NCBI GenBank assembly: GCA_946631535.1
Contig: CAMPAF010000090.1
Span: forward strand, 1 to 10,073
Reading direction: 5' to 3'
Origin: an uncultured Verrucomicrobiota bacterium
GTDB lineage: Bacteria > Verrucomicrobiota > Kiritimatiellia > RFP12 > UBA1067
Length of the DNA: 10,073 nt
Of the stretch, positions 5,077 to 10,073 are shown piece after piece (positions within the stretch are counted from its first letter, which is position 1; each line of letters begins with the position of its first letter). Under the pieces are notes generated by a model that did no database searches, was not told where the DNA came from, and saw only the letters and a list, made by a program, of their open reading frames with translations. The position numbers and the translations under genes were made by a program.

Positions 5077-8000
5077 TCAGGCGTGAAGTGCGCTGCTTGG
5101 CAATGGCGTTGTGCATGCTGGGCGGCGCCGTGGCGGCGGCGAGTCCTGCGCGCGCCGTCGTCGAAAGCGCTGACGGGCGCGTCGGCGACGACTACGTGCC
5201 GGCGATGCTCTCTAACGGACGTCTCTGCCTGTTCTGCGACTACACGCTTTCTGTCCCGCGCCAGCAGAAGCGGTACGACAAGAAAAAGCTGAGCACCGGC
5301 ATCAGCTGGGAGGGGCGCCGTCTGGGCGACAACAACGGCAGGGCGGGGCGTTCCGGCTTTTCCCTGCTGCCGCAGGGACGGCTCGCCACCCTGCTCGCCG
5401 TCGACGGCGTCCGCCAGGGCGAGCCGTCCGCCTGGCGGCAGGAGCTGGACGTCCGCAAGGCGCTCACCGCCGTCTCCGCCGAACATGCCGGCGGCGTGCG
5501 TCTCGACGGCGAGATGTTCGTCCCGCGCGCGCGCAACCTGATCGCGATGAAGCAGACGGTGACGGCGAAGGACGCTCCGCGCGAGGTCATGGTGGGCGTC
5601 GTGTTCGAGAGCCCCGGCTCGGAGCGGATTGTCGGCGGCTGGACGACGGACGCGTCGTCGGCGACGTGGAAGATGACCGCATACGCGCGCTTCGTCACGC
5701 ACGAGACGATCGTGGCGCGCGCGGCGGACGGCGCGCCGTGCGACGTGAGGATCGCCGGCGGCAACGCCGAGCTGACGCGCAAGGTGCGCCTTGCGCCGGG
5801 AGAATCCAGGACATTTACGTGGTACGTGACGTACGCGGACGACCTCGCCAGCCAGCTGCCTGCCGTGACGCCCGCGGCGATAGAGGACGGGCCGTTGCCG
5901 GACTATGCGGCGCTCCGCGCGGCGCATGTCGCGGACTGGGCCGCCTATTTCGCCGAGAGCGAGATCGACGTCCCTGACGAGCGGATCAAGGCGATGAGCG
6001 ACATGGCCCGCTACCACCTCCGCTGCAACGCCACCGAGTGGTCGATTCCCGTCGGCATCATCCCTGGCCACTGGCATGGCCGCATCTTTGCCTTCGACGA
6101 GATGTACGGTGTGCAGGGGCTTCTGTCGGCAGGGCACTTCTCCACAGCGAAGATCGCGCCGGACTTCCGGTTCGCGACGCTTAGGAACGCCTGCCTCCAG
6201 AACAACAAGAACGCCGCCAATCCGTTCTACAGCCACGGTGCGCGCTGGGTGTGGGAGGGCGCAGAGGGCAACGACGTCGAGTCTGGCCCGATCGGCTACT
6301 GGCAGGACCACATCTTCCATTCGGCCGCAGTGGCGCAGACTGTCTGGACGTACTACCGCTACACCGGCGACCTCGCCTACCTCAAGGCGAAGGGCTACGA
6401 CGTTCTCCGCGAGTGCGCGCTGTTCTTCCGCCGGATGAGGGTCATCGACATGCCGGACGGCACGAGCTTCGTGACGAAATGCACCGACCTCGAGCGCATG
6501 GGGCCGGGCAGGGACCACGCGTTCATGACGACGTGCGGTGTCATCGCGACGCTTCGGGCTGCCGCCAGCGCGGCTGACCTTGTGGGCAAGGACGCCGAGC
6601 TCGCCGCCGACTTCCGCGACTGCGCGGACCGTCTCGTGAAGTCGCTTCCGGAGAAGGACGGACGCTACATCCCGTACCCTGGCTGCACGGACGAGTCGAT
6701 GGGCTCGCTCGCGGGGTTCTATCCGTTCCAGGTCTTCGGGCGCGAGAGCGCGGAGCAGGTCGCCGCCACGCGGCATTTCCTCGAGAACGGCGAGGCTTTC
6801 GGCAACATGTACTCCACCGGCAAGCGCATCTGCCCGTGGTATGCCGCGACGATGGCGATGGCGTCGCTGCGCTCCGGCGACGGAAAGTACCCGCCGGTCC
6901 GCTGGCTGCAGGAAGCGTACCGCAGCGCCGGATGCTGGGGAGAATACTGGGAGATAAACGAGCCGGGCGTGTCGCAGTTCCGCCCATGGTTCATGACCGC
7001 CGCCGGCAACTGCCTCTATGCGATCAACCAGCTCTTCGTCACCGAGCGGGACGGGGCGCTCCATCTCGCGTCGGGCGTGCCGACCGAATGGCGTGACTTC
7101 TCGTTCCGCCTGCCTGCGCCCGGCGGACTCTTCGTAAGAATGAAGGTCGCGGGCGGCAAGCTCGAAGACGTGCGCTTGGAGCCTTCCGGTCCAGCGGCCA
7201 AGGAGCCGCAGGTCGTCATTCCCGAGTGGCTGTCGCGGACGAACCCGGCACTCTGCCGCGACTATGCCGCCGAGGCGAAAGACAAGCCGTGCCGGCGGCA
7301 GGCGACGCGAGCGAACGTGGTGGACGAGGTGAACACCGGCATCGGCTCGATAAGCCACATGCTGGTGCCGACGCTACGCACCGTGCAGCGCCCCAACGCG
7401 CAGTTCCGCTTCAACGCGCCGGAGAGGCAGTACACCGAGGACAGGGTTTCCGCCGTCGGGCTCCATTGCCCGAGCCACCGCTTCAGGTCGTTCTTCCCCG
7501 TGCAGCCTTACGCCGGGCCGGCGGACGGCGTCTTCGGACGATGGTCGTCCACGTGGGACCAGGAGCACGCGACGCCATACCGCTACGACATCTGGCTCGA
7601 CACGCACGGGGTGGTGTTCTCCATCGCGCCTGGCGAGAAGTCGGCGATCGCCTCGTTCGCGTTCGAGCGGCCAGGTCCGCACGCGCTCGTGTTCGGACTT
7701 GTCGACGGCAAGGACGGTCCCTGCCGCGTGGAGGGGAAAGTGCTGCGCGGGATGGACGTCTATGCCGGCCGCGGCCGCATGTACCTACATGGGGAATTCG
7801 ACAGGACGCCGACGGCGGTGAAGGTTTCCGGCAACCGCACGGCGGTGTTCTTTGGCGAGGGCGCGGAGACGGTGAAGATGCGCTTCGCCATCTCGTACAT
7901 CTCGCCGGAGCAGGCAGCGCGCAATCTCGCGGCGGAGGTGAAGGACTTCGATCTCGAGGCGCTCGCGGCGGCGGCGAAGCGGAGATGGAACGAGGTGCTG

Positions 8001-9434
8001 GGTCAGATCGAGGTGGAGGGTGGGACCGCCGCCGAGCGGCGCGTCTTCTACACCGCGCTCTGGCGCTGCTACGAGCGGATGGTCAACGTCACGGAGGACG
8101 GCAAGTATCGTGGCTTCGACGGGCAGGTGCACGAGACGGGTGGAGTGGACTACTACACCGACGACTGGACGTGGGACACGTACCGCGCCGCCCACCCGCT
8201 GATGACGATACTGCGCCCGAAGGATGAGGCGGCGAAGCTGGCGAGCTACGTCCGCATGGCCGAGCAGAACGAGGAGAAGTGGATGCCGGTGTTTCCCAGC
8301 ATGTGCTACGACGCGCACTGCATGGTCAACCGCCATCCGGCGATCATGTTCCTCGACGCGTGGCGGAAGGGCATCCGCGGCTACGACGTGCGGCGGGCGT
8401 TCGAGCTGATGGACCACACGGAGGAGACCGAGAGCCTCATACCGTGGCATCGCGGGCCGCTGACGGAGTTGGACCGCTTCTACAAGGAGCATGGATACTA
8501 CCCAGCGATCCGTCCGGAAGAGAAGGAGACCGTCAAGGGCGTCAACACCAGCTGGGAGCGGCGGCAGACCGTCTCCGTGACGCAGGGCGCGAGCTACGAC
8601 GCATGGGCGCTCGCGGAGCTCGGCAGGGAGATCGGAATGGACGCGGGCATGGTCGCGAAGTACGCGAAGCGCGCGAAGGACTACGCGAACCTGTGGAACC
8701 CGAAGACGCAGTTCTTCCACCCGAAGGACGCGGAAGGGAAGTTCATCGAGCCGTTCGACTACATGATCTGCGGCGGCTACGGCGCGCGCCACTACTACAC
8801 GGAGAACAACGCCTGGACCTACATCTGGGACGTGCAGCACGACCTGCCCGGGCTCCTGGCGCTCTTCGGCGGGCCGCAGGCCATGTCGCGCAAGATGGAC
8901 GCGATGCTCAACGCGGACGTCGGGCGGCGGTGGGAGTTCTGCGCCAAGATGCCTGACGGATGCACGGGCCTGATGGGCGTGTTCACGATGGCGAACGAGC
9001 CGAGCTTCCACATCCCGTACCTCTACAACTACACCGGCGAGCCGTGGAAGACGCAGAAGTTCGTGCGCAAGACGCTCGACTGCTGGTTCCGCGACGACCG
9101 CATGGGCATGTGCGGCGACGAGGACGGCGGCGGGATGAGCGCATACGCGGTGTTCTCGATGCTGGGCTTCTATCCGGTGACGCCGGGACTGCCGGAGTAC
9201 CAGCTGGGCAGCCCCGTGTTCCAGAGGGTGACGATCCACCTGGAGAATGGGAAGGACTTCGTGCTGGCCGCGCCTGGCGCATCCGCCGACGCGAAGTACA
9301 TCCAGTCAGTGGAGGTTGACGGCGCGGCGGCGAACGGCACCACCGTGCTGAAGCACGCGGACGTCGCGCGCGGCGCGCGCGTGACGGTAAGGATGGGAAC
9401 GCGCCCGAACAAGTCTTGGGGACAGGGCAAGTGA
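5070..9434 (+). CDS. Secreted two-domain glycoside hydrolase: GH65-like (alpha/alpha)6 domain fused to GH92 alpha-mannosidase
   Basis: The 1454-aa protein starts with a signal peptide: RR at 4-5, a hydrophobic stretch about 10-24, and a likely cut after ARA at 27-29. Residues about 30-730 resemble GH65-like six-hairpin glycosidases: a beta-sandwich, then HGRIFAFDEMYG (near 337-348), ARWVWEG, WQDHIFHSAAVAQTVW (411 on), YYRYTGD and YWEINEPG (626 on). Residues about 745-1450 are GH92, the calcium-dependent exo-alpha-mannosidase family: NTGIGS (755), ATPYRYDIWLD, GKYRGFDGQVH, DYYTDDWTWDTYRAAHPL (near 1027-1044), YTENNAW with putative acid E1245, NEPSFHIPYLYNYTG, and GDEDGGGMSAY with candidate base residues D1350/D1352. 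The start is ATG 5070 after GGAGG, overlapping the pyrK stop codon. The frame is unbroken, so the fusion is not a missed stop. It probably removes alpha-mannose from N-glycans or mannans; the first domain's specificity is unknown. Confidence 0.88.
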   Translation: MVIRREVRCLAMALCMLGGAVAAASPARAVVESADGRVGDDYVPAMLSNGRLCLFCDYTLSVPRQQKRYDKKKLSTGISWEGRRLGDNNGRAGRSGFSLLPQGRLATLLAVDGVRQGEPSAWRQELDVRKALTAVSAEHAGGVRLDGEMFVPRARNLIAMKQTVTAKDAPREVMVGVVFESPGSERIVGGWTTDASSATWKMTAYARFVTHETIVARAADGAPCDVRIAGGNAELTRKVRLAPGESRTFTWYVTYADDLASQLPAVTPAAIEDGPLPDYAALRAAHVADWAAYFAESEIDVPDERIKAMSDMARYHLRCNATEWSIPVGIIPGHWHGRIFAFDEMYGVQGLLSAGHFSTAKIAPDFRFATLRNACLQNNKNAANPFYSHGARWVWEGAEGNDVESGPIGYWQDHIFHSAAVAQTVWTYYRYTGDLAYLKAKGYDVLRECALFFRRMRVIDMPDGTSFVTKCTDLERMGPGRDHAFMTTCGVIATLRAAASAADLVGKDAELAADFRDCADRLVKSLPEKDGRYIPYPGCTDESMGSLAGFYPFQVFGRESAEQVAATRHFLENGEAFGNMYSTGKRICPWYAATMAMASLRSGDGKYPPVRWLQEAYRSAGCWGEYWEINEPGVSQFRPWFMTAAGNCLYAINQLFVTERDGALHLASGVPTEWRDFSFRLPAPGGLFVRMKVAGGKLEDVRLEPSGPAAKEPQVVIPEWLSRTNPALCRDYAAEAKDKPCRRQATRANVVDEVNTGIGSISHMLVPTLRTVQRPNAQFRFNAPERQYTEDRVSAVGLHCPSHRFRSFFPVQPYAGPADGVFGRWSSTWDQEHATPYRYDIWLDTHGVVFSIAPGEKSAIASFAFERPGPHALVFGLVDGKDGPCRVEGKVLRGMDVYAGRGRMYLHGEFDRTPTAVKVSGNRTAVFFGEGAETVKMRFAISYISPEQAARNLAAEVKDFDLEALAAAAKRRWNEVLGQIEVEGGTAAERRVFYTALWRCYERMVNVTEDGKYRGFDGQVHETGGVDYYTDDWTWDTYRAAHPLMTILRPKDEAAKLASYVRMAEQNEEKWMPVFPSMCYDAHCMVNRHPAIMFLDAWRKGIRGYDVRRAFELMDHTEETESLIPWHRGPLTELDRFYKEHGYYPAIRPEEKETVKGVNTSWERRQTVSVTQGASYDAWALAELGREIGMDAGMVAKYAKRAKDYANLWNPKTQFFHPKDAEGKFIEPFDYMICGGYGARHYYTENNAWTYIWDVQHDLPGLLALFGGPQAMSRKMDAMLNADVGRRWEFCAKMPDGCTGLMGVFTMANEPSFHIPYLYNYTGEPWKTQKFVRKTLDCWFRDDRMGMCGDEDGGGMSAYAVFSMLGFYPVTPGLPEYQLGSPVFQRVTIHLENGKDFVLAAPGASADAKYIQSVEVDGAAANGTTVLKHADVARGARVTVRMGTRPNKSWGQGK

Positions 9435-9577
9435 GGAGAGCCCCCCAAGCAGGCAGACACAGATGACATAGGAAAGCTTCATGGCCCGTCGTCGCGTGAT
9501 TTCCGGGAGGTGAAGATACGCGTTTTCGGGCGGTGATGAACGTCTTGCGACAAGTGGACGCCAGGCGGGGCGATTTT

Positions 9578-9586
9578 TGGTATAAT
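9578..9586 (+). promoter_or_regulatory. Extended -10 promoter of the paaK-like gene, probably leaderless
   Basis: TGGTATAAT follows a run of five T and ends six bases before ATG 9593, the same geometry as at pyrK. No Shine-Dalgarno lies between, and the protein start matches the family N-terminus, so the transcript probably begins at the start codon. The rest of the 158-bp gap after the glycosidase (9435-9577) shows no gene and no clear terminator. Confidence 0.65.
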
Positions 9587-9592
9587 GGGCGC

Positions 9593-10073
9593 ATGAAATT
9601 CTGGAACAGAGAAGTTGAGACGATGAGCCGCGACCAGCTCGCGGCGGTCCAGCTGAAGGGGCTGCAGAAGTCGCTGAAGCGCGTGTGGACGAACGAGTGG
9701 AGCCGCAAGCTGCTCCTCTCTCGCGGGTTCGGGAACCCGGAGGACGTGAAATCTTTGGAGGACCTGGCGAAGCTGCCGTTCCTCACGAAGGACGACTTCC
9801 GCGACGCCTATCCGCTCGAGATGAGCACCGTGCCGCGCCAGGACCTGCGCGAGTTCCACCAGTCGTCCGGCTCCACCGGCACGCCCGTGGTGATGGCCTA
9901 CACGAAGAACGACCTGAACCAGTGGGCGGAGTGCATGGCGCGCTGCTTCGCGATGGCAGGCCTGGAGGCGGGCGACGCGTTCCAGATCATGCCGACGTTC
10001 GGCCTCTTCAACGGCGGATTCGGCTGCTACCACGGCTGCCGCAAGGCGGGCCTCTTCTGCGTTCCGGCCTCGA
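9593..10073 (+). CDS. Phenylacetate-CoA ligase family (PaaK-like) adenylate-forming enzyme (3' truncated)
   Basis: 160 N-terminal residues of a roughly 430-aa family are present; the frame is still open at the window edge. MKFWNREVETMSRDQLAAVQ, the LPFLTKDDFRDAYP segment and the AMP-binding loop SSGSTGTP at 91-98 are the PaaK pattern. The enzyme activates an aryl acid such as phenylacetate or indoleacetate with ATP and joins it to CoA in the cytoplasm. In anaerobic gut bacteria these proteins commonly run in reverse with ferredoxin-dependent 2-oxoacid oxidoreductases (Ior/Por), but no such gene is seen here. The usual NVPFYRKK-like segment reads NEWSRKLL instead. The start at 9593 is fixed by the match to the family N-terminus. 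Confidence 0.87.
   Translation, partial: MKFWNREVETMSRDQLAAVQLKGLQKSLKRVWTNEWSRKLLLSRGFGNPEDVKSLEDLAKLPFLTKDDFRDAYPLEMSTVPRQDLREFHQSSGSTGTPVVMAYTKNDLNQWAECMARCFAMAGLEAGDAFQIMPTFGLFNGGFGCYHGCRKAGLFCVPAS

Noticed and set aside
4635..7358. 907-aa open frame on the minus strand
   Set aside because: It lies opposite pyrK and the glycosidase, both clearly coding. The translation is Arg/Ala/His-rich without motifs, as expected for the antisense of GC-rich genes.
7785..9239. 484-aa open frame on the minus strand
   Set aside because: It is antisense to the GH92 domain with shadow-like composition and no recognisable motif.

Overview
The window is a GC-rich bacterial chromosome segment with all convincing genes on the + strand. 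Gene content (alternative spermidine pathway, large secreted glycosidase), high GC with short leaders, and interspersed palindromes suggest an uncultured gut bacterium of the PVC superphylum (Kiritimatiellota/Lentisphaerota-like). That placement is a guess from style, not from a marker gene.

Layout. 1-795 is the 3' part of a carboxy(nor)spermidine dehydrogenase. Its usual partner, carboxynorspermidine decarboxylase (nspC), starts only at 3004. Between them lies a 2.2-kb accessory block: an 81-aa orphan ORF overlapping an AbiEii-like nucleotidyltransferase (841-1844), a cluster of CGACATTCGAC-type palindromic repeats (1896-2050), a four-helix-bundle/zinc-ribbon protein (2083-2838), and a second repeat copy (2851-2922). 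A third copy (3458-3549) sits inside nspC, is in frame, has no stop codon in any of six frames, and adds about 31 residues. A different double-hairpin segment (3933-3994) adds about 20 more residues further on. After nspC come a heptamer repeat/palindrome, pyrK (4282-5076), a translationally coupled 1454-aa secreted protein joining a GH65-like (alpha/alpha)6 domain to a GH92 alpha-mannosidase domain (5070-9434), and the 5' part of a PaaK-type phenylacetate-CoA ligase (9593 onward).

How the genes work together. The dehydrogenase and NspC would convert aspartate semialdehyde plus a diamine to (nor)spermidine. PyrK would pass electrons from dihydroorotate dehydrogenase to NAD+. The two-domain glycosidase would trim alpha-mannosides outside the cytoplasm. 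The nucleotidyltransferase pair looks like a toxin/defence cargo. pyrK and paaK both show TGGTATAAT exactly six bases before ATG, with no Shine-Dalgarno, pointing to leaderless transcripts.

The most interesting signal is the repeat family. Palindromic elements lie between genes and also inside an apparently intact enzyme gene, like the Rickettsia palindromic elements, alongside a split polyamine operon.
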